Below the pieces are notes generated by a model. It saw nothing but the letters and a program-made list of their open reading frames with translations, was not told the origin of the DNA and searched no databases. From Botrytis cinerea B05.10 (taxonomy: Eukaryota > Ascomycota > Leotiomycetes > Helotiales > Sclerotiniaceae): DNA of 64,000 nucleotides. This document shows positions 24,390 through 36,279 of this stretch, piece after piece. A program made the translations under genes and the position numbers. Numbering within the stretch: the first letter of the stretch is position 1; each line of letters starts with the position of its first letter. The DNA lies in the NCBI RefSeq assembly GCF_000143535.2, contig NC_037312.1, positions 1,364,001 to 1,428,000 of the forward strand. The letters run 5' to 3'.

Positions 24390-27300
24390 CTATTGTGACT
24401 TTTCCTCGCTTGTCTCTTCCACTGATTTCATCATTTCATTTCTCTCCTCAGCCGCCCTCTTCATTTCCTCATACCCCTCGTAAACACCGACCTCCTTTGG
24501 CTCCTCTCTAAAGTCCAACGTCTTGACCGGTTTATTTGCCTCCTTCTCCGTAATCCTCCGCCTCCACGCCCGACCACTTTGTGCCAAGTGCTTCAGATGC
24601 GCAATAAATTTACTGTTTCTTTCTTCTGCCCATTTGGTGTCGGGCTCATCTGATCTTCTCAAAGCTGTCTTTCTTCTCAACTGGGTTGCTTTATAAAGAT
24701 TCATAGCCCTTTCATGATTGGGAATTTCAGATAATGCGTATTCAACGATCCATTTATCATCTTTCGTCAGCTTTTCCGGTCGTACTACGTAGTTGTCATT
24801 GACCTTGTTGCGAATGGCAAGATGCATTGCTAAAATTTCCTTTTGAGGTTCTTCCTCTGGAAGAATTGACTCGATATCTGATATAAGTGTTTCGTCGTTG
24901 TTATCTGCTTCATTCGAATTCAATGACTCATCAGTTGAGCTTTCTTGAGACTCTGGAGACTCTTGATTTGGTTCATCGAGATCCGAAGTTTCCTCGGCTG
25001 AGTCAATTAATAGACCCTCATTCTCAACAAGTTCTGGTTCACGAGCTTCAAATGCTTCGACGTTGCTTTTTTGTCCCTCCGAGGTTTGTTCAACTGGGTC
25101 GGCGAGGAGACCTTCTTGCATGACTGTTTCCTCAACAGCAATTTCCCTAAGATCGCTAGGGGTTGCTTCTTCACTTGAGTTTTCGAGCTCCTTTTCGGAG
25201 TCTTTTCCTTCAGTTTCCTCTTCTTCCTCTTCCTCCCCATCGTCGTCCTCCTCCTCCTCCTCTTCCTCCTCCTCATCTTCTCCTTCTTCCTCATCCTCCT
25301 CATCTTCCTCATCATCCTCCTCATCATTCTCTTCATCGGCATCCTCATCCGCCTCTGCAGTAGTCTTTTCCATATCCTCGTCGTGCTCTGTTTCTTCATT
25401 ATCTTCTATAATATTATCTGTCTCCTCATCGGCATCAACATCATCTTCTTTCCACAATTTGTTCTCACTGTCTTCCGCAGCATCAGCCCCACCTTGTTCA
25501 CTATAAGACGAGGTTGACAGGAACTCTTCCACACGTTGTTCAACCTCCTCCAATGTCAAACCAGTGACATCATGATGCTCAACCAAGCTCTCAGCAATTT
25601 CCTTTGCACTCTTGATCTCGTATTCATCATTTTCCATGCTTTCTTCAATCTTAGCACGGAGGTCTTCCCACTCAGCATTCTTTTTCTCTTCCAACTGCTC
25701 TTCCTCTCCCTTCTCACCATGTAGACCAAGAACGCGAGCTTCGAATGCTTCAATCTCTGCTTTGTTTGTATCCTGTATCTTTTGTATCTCTTCCTCTTCC
25801 ATAGGCTCAGCAAAAATGTACATAAATGGCGTCTCGACATTACCACGAGTTTCGAAATGTAAACGTAATGATTTTCCTGGAAATCTAGCAGTTGCGCGAT
25901 CTAAGGCTTTGTTGAGTAAATCAACGCTGAGCTTGAACTCGCTATCTCCAGTGGTGGTATCCGTCGTGCCGTGAATAGTATTGTCTAGTTCTGGTAAACT
26001 GATATATTGGAAGCCGAAAATTCGCTCAATGTTGTGATATGCAACAAAGATGCCATCCATACGACCCATTCTGACTTGCAGAGAGTACTTTAAGAATGCA
26101 GCTCTGATCATATCAAAGTACTCTCGTTCAAAAGAGTTGTATTCTCCATGAAGGCTAAAGATCTCGTAGCCACTTCCTTCTGCGTAGTTTTCAATGTCCA
26201 TACGAATGGAGATTACAGCTCGTGTCTTTAGATCAAACATGCCACTCCCCGGAAGGCGGGGATCGTGGGCGTCGAGTTGGGATCGCATGAGGAAATCGCC
26301 CATTGTAGTATAATGGAAGGATTCAACTTCGTTACGTTGATCTTCTGTGATTAAACTCGAGTTCTCTTTTCGATACTGTTCAAACTCTTCTTTCGGTAAA
26401 GTGAGAAGCTTCTCCATTGATTTTCCAAGCATGCTTAATATATTGGCTGTATCAAATTGCTTATCCGCATCAATGGCATAAACTCCGTCCCTCTCCCTTA
26501 AAAAGACTGCTGATGGGCCTCGCTGGAGAGCAGTGAAAGAATTAAATTCAACAGGGAAATTTTGTGATAGCATGCTTGTATTGATCGGTCTCCATTGTGA
26601 CAGCAAGAAATGAAAATGGGCAAGAGATGCCGACATACTTGAAGTTGAACCTGTATACTTTCTCTTTTCATGTTTGGCAGTCCCAATCAATGCTTCATCT
26701 CTCGAAGAAGTGACATATTGTTTCAAAGCTGTGAAATCGAATTCACTGACGGGCATAATCTTCTGCAAGTAAGGGTCAAAGTTGAACACTCGTGACCGAG
26801 GATCCTGGAGATGATACACTCCAGGGTTGAACAGGGCTCTTTCAAGTCCATATGATAGTCCAGGGACTGGAGGTTGTTTCTTCTGTACTGGTACTAGCTG
26901 AAGAGAATCCGGGTCTACTGACTTTACTTCAAATGCAGTTGTGCCCGGAGACTTTCTCATCGGTCCTGTCTTGATTGATTTACCCTTCGCAGGCGCAGCC
27001 TTTTCGCGACTTGGTTTCTGCTCCTTCGCGGGTTTAGACTTTCTATCCACAATCCTCCTGACTGGACCTTGATGAATAGATTCAAATGAAGCCAGCATTC
27101 CAGCCAGATTAGTTGATGAGCTCACAGCTTCAGAAACCACATCCTCCTTCTTCGGCGTTGGCCTATTGACAAGAGATGCACGCAATTCTTTCATTACTTG
27201 AGTCCGGTCTGTGGTAGTTAAGCCTCCCTTTTGAATAAGGTCGACGAGGTCCTTTCTTGCAGCAGCTTCTCCCTTCTCAGCTACCATAGCTTCGTAGATG

Positions 27301-27992
27301 GAATGCAGCTGCCAAGGAGCTACCTTGAGATTTTTTGTGTCATCACTGGCAGCATCATTGCTTTCGATCTTTCGGATCAAGCTCTTCGAGCTGGTTGAAT
27401 TGACATAATTGATAAGTTTTTGCTTGACCTTTTTAATTCGATCCTTCGACTCAATTTCTTCTTCGTTTGTCTTTTTGGATGTTGTATTACCACTTGTAGT
27501 CTTTGATTTGGGCGTACCCTTCTTCGCATTCTTCTTCGTCTTCGTTTTTGATTTTGCGCCAGAGTCTTTGATGTTCGTTTGGTTCCCGCCTTTAGGATTT
27601 ATGTCCCCTTGACCCAAGGTGGCCTGCTGCTGTTCACCCTTCTCTTCCTCATTGACTTGCCTTGCCAGTTTCTTCTTTTTCGACTTCGAGACCTTTTTTG
27701 ACTTCGAGGCTTCAATTGAACTTAGCACACGAGCTTTTTCTGCCTTATTAGTGTCACCACTATCTTTTGGAGTACTATCGGCCTTCTTGGTGTCAGCATT
27801 CGTATTTTTCTTCTTGTAATTAAGTCGTGTTGTCGAAAATGTGGCGGCATTTCTAGGTGCCCGCGGCGCGCCCCGTATAGCATTTGAGTATAGTGGAAGA
27901 GCATCTGAAGTTCCAAGAAGTTTCGAGAGGCATGATGTACAGACGTGTGACTGCTGCAGCTTAGGAGTCCGCCGACTTAGAGAGACAAACAT
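24390..27992 (-). CDS. PET127: PET127-like mitochondrial RNA-processing protein
   Basis: Single-exon gene of 1200 residues, related to yeast Pet127, a mitochondrial membrane-associated factor needed for 5' processing and stability control of mitochondrial RNAs. The N-terminus is Arg/Ser-rich with few acidic residues and reads like a mitochondrial presequence (RRTPKLQQ..FSTTRLNYKKK). Residues up to about 370 are Lys-rich, charged and probably disordered. The conserved core (about 370-720) contains VPGLSYGLERALFNPGVYHL, RSRVFNFDPYL, the HFHFLLSQWRPIN block, FDLKTRAVISIRMDIENY and RMGRMDGIFVAYHN. Residues about 830-937 are an almost pure Glu/Asp tract. A C-terminal region follows with a second conserved-looking basic segment (LRRKTALRRSDEPDTKWAEE). 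The acidic tract generates long Ser-rich shadow frames on the other strand. Confidence 0.85.
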   Translation of the reverse strand: MFVSLSRRTPKLQQSHVCTSCLSKLLGTSDALPLYSNAIRGAPRAPRNAATFSTTRLNYKKKNTNADTKKADSTPKDSGDTNKAEKARVLSSIEASKSKKVSKSKKKKLARQVNEEEKGEQQQATLGQGDINPKGGNQTNIKDSGAKSKTKTKKNAKKGTPKSKTTSGNTTSKKTNEEEIESKDRIKKVKQKLINYVNSTSSKSLIRKIESNDAASDDTKNLKVAPWQLHSIYEAMVAEKGEAAARKDLVDLIQKGGLTTTDRTQVMKELRASLVNRPTPKKEDVVSEAVSSSTNLAGMLASFESIHQGPVRRIVDRKSKPAKEQKPSREKAAPAKGKSIKTGPMRKSPGTTAFEVKSVDPDSLQLVPVQKKQPPVPGLSYGLERALFNPGVYHLQDPRSRVFNFDPYLQKIMPVSEFDFTALKQYVTSSRDEALIGTAKHEKRKYTGSTSSMSASLAHFHFLLSQWRPINTSMLSQNFPVEFNSFTALQRGPSAVFLRERDGVYAIDADKQFDTANILSMLGKSMEKLLTLPKEEFEQYRKENSSLITEDQRNEVESFHYTTMGDFLMRSQLDAHDPRLPGSGMFDLKTRAVISIRMDIENYAEGSGYEIFSLHGEYNSFEREYFDMIRAAFLKYSLQVRMGRMDGIFVAYHNIERIFGFQYISLPELDNTIHGTTDTTTGDSEFKLSVDLLNKALDRATARFPGKSLRLHFETRGNVETPFMYIFAEPMEEEEIQKIQDTNKAEIEAFEARVLGLHGEKGEEEQLEEKKNAEWEDLRAKIEESMENDEYEIKSAKEIAESLVEHHDVTGLTLEEVEQRVEEFLSTSSYSEQGGADAAEDSENKLWKEDDVDADEETDNIIEDNEETEHDEDMEKTTAEADEDADEENDEEDDEEDEEDEEEGEDEEEEEEEEEDDDGEEEEEEETEGKDSEKELENSSEEATPSDLREIAVEETVMQEGLLADPVEQTSEGQKSNVEAFEAREPELVENEGLLIDSAEETSDLDEPNQESPESQESSTDESLNSNEADNNDETLISDIESILPEEEPQKEILAMHLAIRNKVNDNYVVRPEKLTKDDKWIVEYALSEIPNHERAMNLYKATQLRRKTALRRSDEPDTKWAEERNSKFIAHLKHLAQSGRAWRRRITEKEANKPVKTLDFREEPKEVGVYEGYEEMKRAAEERNEMMKSVEETSEEKSQ

Positions 27993-28596
27993 GAGAATGG
28001 TTTAGAGAATAAACCTCTTTTGTTTATACAGTTAACCACTGGACTTGTTCCTTATCGTCGATGATTTCGTTTTTTTTTCTCGATTGTCTCCCACCTCTAT
28101 CTTAGCGTGCTTTGTGGAACAGGGCGTGCACGGGTACCGATACCCTTACTCCACAGGAAACATGATCCCACGGCGATCAAGTTTTCTTATTAATAAAGAC
28201 ATCGAGAGAGGTCAAGCTTTGGAGTAGTCGGGAGAGACTGGAGCATTTTCCCATTGTGATTGGATCGCATGTATGGCATATAGCACAGTATATTTGATAG
28301 AGATCAAGAGCACTAGAACAAGTCAAAGTGATTACAGTACATTTCCATTATCATTGTACCCATCCATAGCCACAATATCCGCACATTTATTATGAACACC
28401 ATCTCAGCGCCAATCGTAACAAAATCAAGCAAATGGGTATATGCGTAGAGAGCATCCAGTTATCTCAAGCCAAACGCCCACCAATGCCAGCCATGCAAAA
28501 ACATTAATCAAATCGCCCATTGTTCTCTCTATAGCACGTCCCTATACCTTTTCCCTAACACCTTATCCACCAAAAATAATGCAATATTCGAAGCAA
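27993..28596. other. Intergenic: PET127 promoter and MAU2 3' end
   Basis: About 600 bp between two minus-strand genes. It holds the leader and promoter of the PET127-like gene at the left and the 3' UTR of MAU2 at the right. No further gene seen. Confidence 0.5.
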
Positions 28597-31140
28597 TTAA
28601 TGTCCTGGTAAAGCTTCGTGTGCTACAGCACAAGCTTCTTCGAAGGTCGCCTGAGCCTCATGCCTCTTTCCAGATATGTCATAGAATTGCGCCAATAACC
28701 CTTCAGCAACAGAAACCCACAACTTGTTCTTGCTATGGTTAGCCTGCTTTAGTGCAGCCAAGGCACTTTTTTCTGCTTGATCCCCTAGACAGTTATTGAA
28801 GAATTTACTGCACATAATGTTAAGGACGAGGCATAAGAATTGCGTGTTGTGCGAAGCCTTTGCCTTAGCTAAAGCTGCAGACAGATGATTTTTGGTTTCG
28901 TGAATCATAGCGGAATTTCCGGTCTTAACAGTCGCCCTAAGTATTGAAAATGCTGTCTGGATATCTTTGGTAGGATGATTGACGCAATATGGCTCAAGTT
29001 TCGAAATAAGCGTGACATTCTCAACGGGATCTTGCCAAATTTCATCTTGTAAAATCAAGAGAACGTTGAGAGCAGCGAGAATTGCAACATCACGCTCAAC
29101 CTGATCTTCAGAGGACAGATCGTATAATTGAAATGTCTCATGCTGGAAGACTTTCAAAGCAGCCTTCAAATCGCCAGTTCCCTGGAAATAGACCCCTTCG
29201 AGATAAAAGGCGAGAGTCCCTAGTCGCCCTGACAAAGGAATTTCAAATTTTTCTGCAGCGGCTGTTATACAAGTCATAGACTGTTTTACTTGTGACCAAT
29301 TTCCCACAGCAGCGCAACAGAATGCCATGTATATGTGTAAATAACATAGAATGTGACCACGCCATTGTTGTTTGGCGACGATCTCGGACAATAGACCCGG
29401 GGATGCTTTGGATGCTCGAGATTCATCTCCTGCAATGATAGTTAGTATTGACGTATAGAAGAAAACAATGTCGATTACCTATAATTCTGCCTAGTCCCTC
29501 TTTGAGGAATCTCACAGCTTTTTGATCGAGGGGATTTTTGTGCATTAAAACTATTCCTGATAGCAGATAACTGTAATCATGTTAGAGATTCTCAGAGCGA
29601 GTCAAAAAGCGTGTGTACGAACGTCAAGGCATATGCATCTCTCTTATTCAAAAATGACATGACCATCTGGCCTCGTCCATCTTCCCTTGTACTCAAAACA
29701 TTTCGGGTATCTTGACTGATGAGATTTTTGACTTTGTGAACGCCGTCTATAGGTATGGTAAGGGTATCATTTTCGATGCTCCATGCCGTGTTTTTTAATA
29801 AATCGTCCATAACCATCTGCATTGCCCTCAAAGTACTTAGCATCTGAGCTGGATCTCCACGGAGTATGCTACAAATAACGTCAAGAATATGAGTAAGACC
29901 AATGAGTTGAGGTATGCTGCTTTTGTTGTCAAGCTGATAGGTTCGTGCCGCAGCAATAGCTCGTTGAACATGCTCAATTCCATCTACTCCGGCGGACTTC
30001 AAGTGGGCAAGAGCTTCCATAAGGGATGCAACAATGTATACAGAACGATCTCCCTGTTGATTTGCAAGGATTGAAATGCCTCGAATACTTTGAATAGCCG
30101 CATGGTTATCTGTTGGAGTCCTTAATTGTAAAGCATGTGATGCTCTTAGAAATCGGAATACATAGACCCAGGAATTGTGTTGATAGCTAACAACAGTTAG
30201 TGATTATAGAAAACATATGGGACTGTTTACATACGCTTGCGCATCAGAGATGTGGCTGTCAAGTGTCTTCATTGCTGCTTTCGGATTTTTCTCAAACATC
30301 AATCGAGCGAATAAGAACTGCATTACGTATTTGAGGTCGTAGTAGTGATTCTAATCTCATATTAGAAACCTTAGCCATGAAAAAGAAAATGTGCCATACT
30401 CTTTCGCAAAGGATTATGCCTTGACTAAGCATGGTCTCTGCCTCTGCATAGTTGTTTGTCTCTTCGTATATAATGCCGGCGATCCGTAATCGAACTCTAG
30501 CTTCCAATCTTGCAGACAATTTCAATTGCTTCAAAGCAATCGTCAAACATTCCAAGCCCATAGTAATCAGTTTGTGATATTCGTGAACATTTTCTTCCGT
30601 CATGGCGATCGCAACTGCTGGTGCAAGTTCATGCGCTGCACCGAAATACTCCTCTGCCAGCGATATCAAGAGTAGAGGATAATCAAGTTCCATCGGGGGT
30701 TTCGTATGGGCCATTTGAGGATTTATTTGCTCCATTGGCATGTTTGAAGGAGGCTGTATGCGATGTTGTGGAGCGCGTTGACTGATAGGATATTGTTGCT
30801 GGATGGGTTGTGGGATTTGAACCTGAACCTGAACTTGAGGTTGAGATTGAGGTTGAGGTTGAGGTTGAGGTTGATAATACTGCGACGCGGTGGATGGAGC
30901 CGTATGGAAATTGTCGGGCGCATATCCAGTCGCGGGCATGTCATATTGAAGTCGAGCATTGTGATTCCAATATGATGTTTGGCCCTGTTGCATGTCTCCT
31001 CCCATCTGGTATTGTTGCATGTTTGCACCATTCTGCATCATCATACCGTTCCTGCCGTATTGAGGCGAATTGTCCTGCGGAGGATATGCATTTGGATCAT
31101 ACCCGGGCCAAATATTGGGCATGCCATGATTTCGAGACAT
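28597..31140 (-). CDS. Cohesin loading factor MAU2/SCC4
   Basis: Partner of Scc2/NIPBL in the complex that loads cohesin onto chromosomes. Five exons on the minus strand (31140-30400, 30350-30235, 30186-29623, 29570-29479, 29429-28597) give about 781 residues, and reading phase is kept at every junction. Residues 1-145 are Gln/Pro/Met/Tyr-rich and include a QPQPQP run, as in fungal members. From about 147 the TPR-like helical array of the cohesin_load family begins (LLLISLAEEYFGAAHELA..), with repeat-like helices such as YAEAETMLSQGIILCER, YLLSGIVLMHKNPLDQKAVR and KSALAALKQANHSKNKLW. The third intron uses the unusual donor GTTCGT; the alternative GTACAC donor would break the frame of the conserved YLLSG helix. 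A divergent promoter of about 530 bp is shared with the EHT1-like gene. Confidence 0.87.
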
Positions 31141-31669
31141 AACTCGCCCCTCTGTTGAAATAGCCCTCCGTCAAAATATATCGGCGCGGTGGTGAAATCT
31201 AAGAGATAGGACGATATAAATGAATGTTCACGAACATGTCCAGAACATTGAAAGGACGAATGACATAAGAATGCTCTCTGCAAGGATGCCAACTAGATGA
31301 TCAACGTGAGCCAATGAGAACCGAAGGGTTTCACCGAGGTCCTTCCCGACAATCTCCATGAGTTTTCACCACAATTTTGCAAGTGGGTGGGTGTTGTGGG
31401 TGTGAAGCAAAAGGAGGTCTGGTCTGTACCGTACATCTGCTGGCGTATGTACTTCACTCACTACTTATAACCTGTTCCATCTCCCTTCTTCTTTTCTTGT
31501 ACCAATTGCAATTACAATTCGCTTCCTTTTCAATAGATGTGTGTATACCTACGTATCTAGTACAATCTGTCAATTTGTCTTTCGTTAGAAGAAGCGACCA
31601 TTTCACGCCCTGTTGCACCAAAACAGTTCTAGAAGCTTTTTAATAAACGTTATTCACAAACCAATTAGG

Positions 31670-33242
31670 ATGGAGTGGCTTGGACATGCAAAGATTGGAT
31701 TTACCCATCCTCCAAACCCCATAAACTTCAAAAGCAAAGATGGTTCTACAACAGATCTTCTCAAAATATGTGAAGAGTCAACTCCACCGTGTCGTCTCAA
31801 CCCCCTTTTATTCAACGGTAAAGAAATTCTTCCCTGCAATGGTCGATTTGGACGTGAAGTGACTAACTCCCATAGGTCACATGCAAACGTTCTGGACAGT
31901 TGTCAAGAACGATGGACCTCCCATTTTCTATAAACGAAAGCTATTTGAGAATGAGGATCCAGCTTTCCAAGGCTCTTTTGCTGTTGATTTCGTAGTCCAT
32001 GAGCCGCATAGCGAGGTTGATGATACTTTGCCTATCCGTACTGTATACTATACGGATGAAGAGTTCTCAGGAATTGCATCTTTAGATAGCCGACCAATGC
32101 TTGTGACCTTACATGGACTTTCCGGCGGTTCTTACGAGATCTATCTTAAGCATGTATTGGAGCCTTTGGTTGGAGCCGATCATGCTTCCAAATGGGAGGC
32201 ATGCGTTATCAATAGTCGTGGATGTGCCAAACATAAAATCACGAGCAGTGTCCTGTACAATGCAAGAGCTACGTGGGATACTCGCCAGACAATTGCTTGG
32301 CTGAGAAAGACTTTTCCCAACAGACCTTTGTTTGGTATCGGTTTCTCTCTAGGAGCTAACATTCTTACCAATGTACGTTTCTCAGTTGTTCCCGTTCACT
32401 TAATCTTCCCTAGCTGTACACATCTTCTTTCCCCCCTGCCGTTTGCCTCTCAAGTTTTGCCATAATTCCTACGTATCCTTGTATTCACACCTTGCCTTTA
32501 TTGACATATCCTAGTACATCGCCGAAGAAGGAGATGCATGCGTCCTCAAAGCCGCCGTCGTCTGTTCCAACCCTTGGAACTTAGATGCTGGATCACTCGC
32601 TCTCCAAAGAACCTGGCTTGGAAGAGAAGTTTACTCCAAGACCATGGGTAGCAATATGAAAAGACTCGTTGAACTTCACCATGACCAGATCATTAAAAAT
32701 CCCAAGATTGATTTCGACAAGATCAGAAACATTACCTACCTGCACGAATTCGACCGACAAATTCAAGGTCCTGCTTGGGGTTATCCTACAGAGGGTGCAT
32801 ACTACAGAGACGCTTCATCAACAGATTCGCTGCTCGCTGTGAAAATTCCTCTTTTTGCTATAAATGCTGAGGATGACCCTGTAAGTATCACCCACCCCTC
32901 TTGGACCTCAGTGGCCACTAACATATCTACAGATCGCTACCGGTGAATGCTTACCACGTGAAGAAATCAAGAAGAATCCTTACACAGTGCTATGTACCAC
33001 ATCTCTAGGTGGCCATTTATCATGGTTTGAAATTGGGGGTCACAGGTGGCATGCTCGCCCAGTAAGTTGAAGCTTTTTCGATTCGTATAACTACCACTAA
33101 TCAAATGCAGTGTGTCAACTTCCTAAACAAAATGGCTTTTGAGGTACAGCTTGACACCATTGTTCCTCCCGACGCACACGATTCTGCTGAATTGAGTGCC
33201 CCTCGCCCTAAATTCCAACCGATGGTTCGAAAATGGACTTGA
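31670..33242 (+). CDS. Alpha/beta hydrolase, EHT1/EEB1-type acyltransferase/esterase
   Basis: Member of the fungal family that includes Eht1, Eeb1 and YMR210W, which make or hydrolyse medium-chain acyl esters. Five exons (31670-31817, 31876-32372, 32515-32880, 32933-33061, 33111-33242) give 423 residues with in-phase junctions. The oxyanion-region motif LHGLSGGS, the nucleophile elbow GFSLG with Ser at about 207, an acid in AEDDP (about 335) and the histidine in GGHLSWFE (about 365) form the expected catalytic triad. The early motif FNGHMQTFW is typical of the family. The N-terminus has no signal peptide. Which acyl donor and alcohol it uses cannot be told from sequence. It is convergent with LOC1 (260 bp apart). 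Confidence 0.88.
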
Positions 33243-33502
33243 AATTCGGCTATTACAAGCAATCTGAACTAAAGATGTTGGAATATAGCGAGGCATGTTT
33301 TATAGACTTTATTTAGACATCGTAGCAATTCTCAAACACAGTAATAATCTAATGTCAATACACCGCTGGTATCTCTCAAATGCCATTTTCAATCCTCGTC
33401 CCACCCAAGTTGCATTCGCCATAACGCCCGAATATAATTATGCCTGCCTGCCTGTCTTTCCCACTCTGATAATCTTCAATTGGAAATCCGTAATTAGACC
33501 TT

Positions 33503-34243
33503 TCAAGCAAAAGAAACGGTCTTCTTTTTAGGCTTCAAAGGCTTCGTTCCAGCCAATGCCTCTCCCCTTCCATTATCACCATCATCATCTCCCCCTCTAT
33601 TTCTCTTTTTCCTCAAACCCTGCTTCATTTCACTTAATTTTTCCTTTTGTAGCTGCTGTTTTCTCTCATGCTCTGCCTTTCTTGCCTCTCGAATCTCCTC
33701 CATCTGTCGGGCTCTCATCATCTTACTCTCGATTTGACCATCCTTGTCTGCGTTTACCATTGCGAGAATTGTCATCATGGATTCCTATTTGCGCAGGTGA
33801 TTAGTCCAGGTTCCTCACGTAAACGATTAATTAGTCCAATCTCCCAACCCCAACCCCAACATCAGTCCTTCCCTCTCATCCCACACGCTCCGAGACGAAA
33901 AGACAGAAGAGAAAAAACCCACCCTATCATCCACAAAAACCTTGCCCTTCTTCTTTCCCTTTGGCTTCTCTACTCCCACTGGTGTAATCATATTCAGCGC
34001 CGGGATACCCAATTCCTTCTCCGTATAAACTCTCCTCTTCTTCTTCAACGTCGCCAATTTACTTCCTTGCTTCTGTTGTTTTGGCGGGGCTCCCTTAGAC
34101 TGTGTAGCTTTTTTGCCTTTCGATTTCGAGACTCCATCGCTTTGAGCTCGAGAAACAGTTTTGCTGTTGCGGATTCCAGAGCCGTTTGCAGCATGCTTGG
34201 ATGCATTTTTGTTTTTTACGGTACTGGTGCGGGAAGGCGCCAT
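33503..34243 (-). CDS. LOC1: Ribosome assembly/mRNA localisation factor LOC1
   Basis: Small, very basic nucleolar protein needed for 60S ribosomal subunit assembly; yeast Loc1 also binds ASH1 mRNA. Two exons (34243-33923 and 33784-33503) with a GTGGGT donor and a TAG acceptor join in phase 0 to give about 200 residues. The N-terminal half is Lys/Ser-rich and probably disordered ([19 protein letters not shown]). The conserved family segment runs across the junction: VFVDDR, then [20 protein letters not shown] and [18 protein letters not shown], followed by a basic coiled-coil and a nuclear-targeting-like RKKRNR. The intron is about 138 bp. It sits 3' of HIS3 in the same orientation. Confidence 0.85.
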
Positions 34244-34714
34244 TGTGATGGTAGTTGAATTGAACGGTGGTGTTGTGAGGAGGAATGTTTGGTGATAGGA
34301 TTTGGTATGCGATAAAAGATTTACTGATATGCGATGGTTTGATGGAAATTTACATTTTTTTGCCAAGAGATGCGGCGAGCTAGCGGACGGGGTGGAGCAA
34401 TGAATGCCCCCCGCGAAACTTTAGAGACACCCTACGAGCCGAATAGACAATTATTTCGATGCATTACTTTGGGAGTCTGGTTATGGATCACAAATGATGA
34501 GTATACGAAATACAAGTATATAGATGTATAAATATGTGGGTTTTTTCGGATTTTTCTATACATGGCTTGGTATATTGTTTTTACCCTCCTAGGTGACTTG
34601 GATCCTTCTGAGTATTCTTCTTCCAGCCATTCAACATCTGACTCCAATATGTCCATTCTTAACAAGCCAAAATCTCACACTAAATCTTTCTTTTGATATC
34701 ATTACGTTCTCCGC

Positions 34715-35464
34715 TCAAGTGCTCAAAGTGCCCTTTGTACTTGGAACCTCACCCTCTCTACCCGCTACTATCGAAGTAGCCTGTCTAACTGCCACAGCCA
34801 ATGCCTTGAACGCACTCTCCGCTCTGTGATGATCGTTATCACCCCTCAAACAATCCACATGCAATGTGATTCGTGCGCCCTGTGCAAAACTCTGCAGGCA
34901 ATGTGGGATCATTTCACAACTCAAATCTCCAATCTTTTCTCTCTTGAGTCCCAAATCTATGACAGCAAATGGACGGTTCGAAATATCGACAACGGCTCGC
35001 GAAAGTGCTTCATCGAGAGGGCAGTATGCGGATCCAAAACGTGCAATGCCCACAGGGGTACCGAGGGCCTTTGCAAATGATGTGCCGAGTGCGATACAGA
35101 CGTCTTCGGCGGTATGGTGGTCATCGACTAAAAATAAAATTTAGCATTTGCATAGCCAAAGACGCATCCCACAGTAGAACAATGAGAAGATAAAAGACAT
35201 ACTGTGTAAATCTCCTTTGCAATTGATTGCCAAACTCCAACCAGCATGCTTCGCCAAAGCATGCAACATGTGATCCAAAAATCCAATTCCAGTATGGATA
35301 GCAATGTGTTGCGATTTTGATACTTGGGAAGCATGTCCCTCTTCACCACTCAGCAACTTCTTATCGGTATCCGCTGGGAACTCTCCCCCGTCGAGATTGA
35401 TTGCCAGTTGAATGCTGGTCTCGTTGGTATCGCGCGCAAGCGCGGTTGATCTGACTGGGGCCAT
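34715..35464 (-). CDS. HIS3: Imidazoleglycerol-phosphate dehydratase
   Basis: Catalyses the sixth step of histidine synthesis, dehydration of imidazole glycerol phosphate to imidazole acetol phosphate. Two exons (35464-35203 and 35127-34715) join in phase 1 across an intron of about 75 bp to give 224 residues, the usual length of the monofunctional enzyme. The metal-binding signatures are complete: [20 protein letters not shown], then [14 protein letters not shown] across the junction, and later the second HDHH-type block ([17 protein letters not shown]). A TGACTC site lies about 80 bp upstream (see the regulatory entry). The gene is divergent from a small membrane-protein gene across about 240 bp. 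Confidence 0.95.
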
Positions 35465-35541
35465 GGTTGTGATTGAGATATTTAGTAAGATTTGTGATGA
35501 AGGGGTTATGTATTATATCACACTTCACTACAGACAGATAC

Positions 35542-35547
35542 TGACTC
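35542..35547. promoter_or_regulatory. Gcn4/CPC1-type half site upstream of HIS3
   Basis: TGACTC lies 78-83 bp upstream of the HIS3 start codon, inside the 240-bp divergent promoter. The fungal general amino-acid control activator (Gcn4/CPC1/CpcA) recognises TGASTCA; here six of seven bases match (TGACTCC). Histidine genes are classical targets. One site of this length could be chance. Confidence 0.45.
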
Positions 35548-35702
35548 CAAAAAATTATATCGGTCGGACTATTGATCGGAATGAGCCGAGGCGGGACCAT
35601 GAATAATGACGTTCCAATCAAAGCCCACGGGATTTGAAATCCTGCAATCATTCTGGTTCAACCTCATTTTGCAGGAAGACAAATGCAAACAAAAGGTTCA
35701 AA

Positions 35703-36167
35703 ATGCACCAAACTGGTGGATTAAGAAACGAAGAAGCGAATGCTGCAGCTTGGGAGGCTGGAAAGGGTGCTGCAGTTGGCGGCGCAAAGGTAATTGACTC
35801 TTCATGCGTTTTGGTAACCATCTTTTCAGGATGTTTGTTGATTGTGATGCCGTAGTGGGGCTTGTTTGCAGCTGCATTGGGAGGTGCTGGATATGCCCTT
35901 TCTCCGATATATAAAGGATTGACGATTCAGTTCAAAGTGTGAGTTAGATTGTGATATATTAGAGAATAATCAGCTAATAATCATATGGATAGATTCATCC
36001 AGATGGGCTTTATGGTCATGGGGGGTTCGCTTGAAGCAGACCGACGCATAAGAGAATATGAGGCAAAAGTACGAATGGAGAAACGTATGATCAGGGATCG
36101 AGCTGTGTGGAATCAATTTGAAGAAGAATATGAGCAATCCGCTTCAAAGCAAGATAAATCAAGGTAA
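35703..36167 (+). CDS. Small conserved fungal membrane protein, possibly HIG1-like
   Basis: Three exons (35703-35789, 35856-35938, 35993-36167) with in-phase junctions give about 114 residues. The reading runs from a short polar start (MHQTGGLRNEEANAAAWEAG) into one hydrophobic segment with Gly/Ala (WGLFAAALGGAGYALSPIY). It continues through an amphipathic FKVFIQMGFMVMGG and ends in a long charged helix (EADRRIREYEAKVRMEKRM). The layout and the basic helix resemble HIG1-type mitochondrial inner-membrane proteins that bind respiratory complexes, but I am not sure of the family and give no symbol. The acceptor of the first intron was chosen at 35855 because the later CAG at 35871 breaks the frame. 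It is convergent with RFC4, 112 bp away. Confidence 0.7.
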
Positions 36168-36279
36168 AATTGTACTCATAAGGAGTTTTCAGAGGTTTTG
36201 TACATAACCAATATCATATACGCCAGCTGTATCACAAAGCTCCAAACTCCCCAGTAATGCTTTTTTCTCATATTTCCCA

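Noticed and set aside
25063..25506. 147-codon plus-strand serine-rich ORF
   Set aside because: Antisense shadow of the acidic tract of the PET127-like protein.
33668..34258. 196-codon plus-strand ORF
   Set aside because: Lies antisense to LOC1, spans its intron and has no recognisable domain; LOC1 has clear family motifs.
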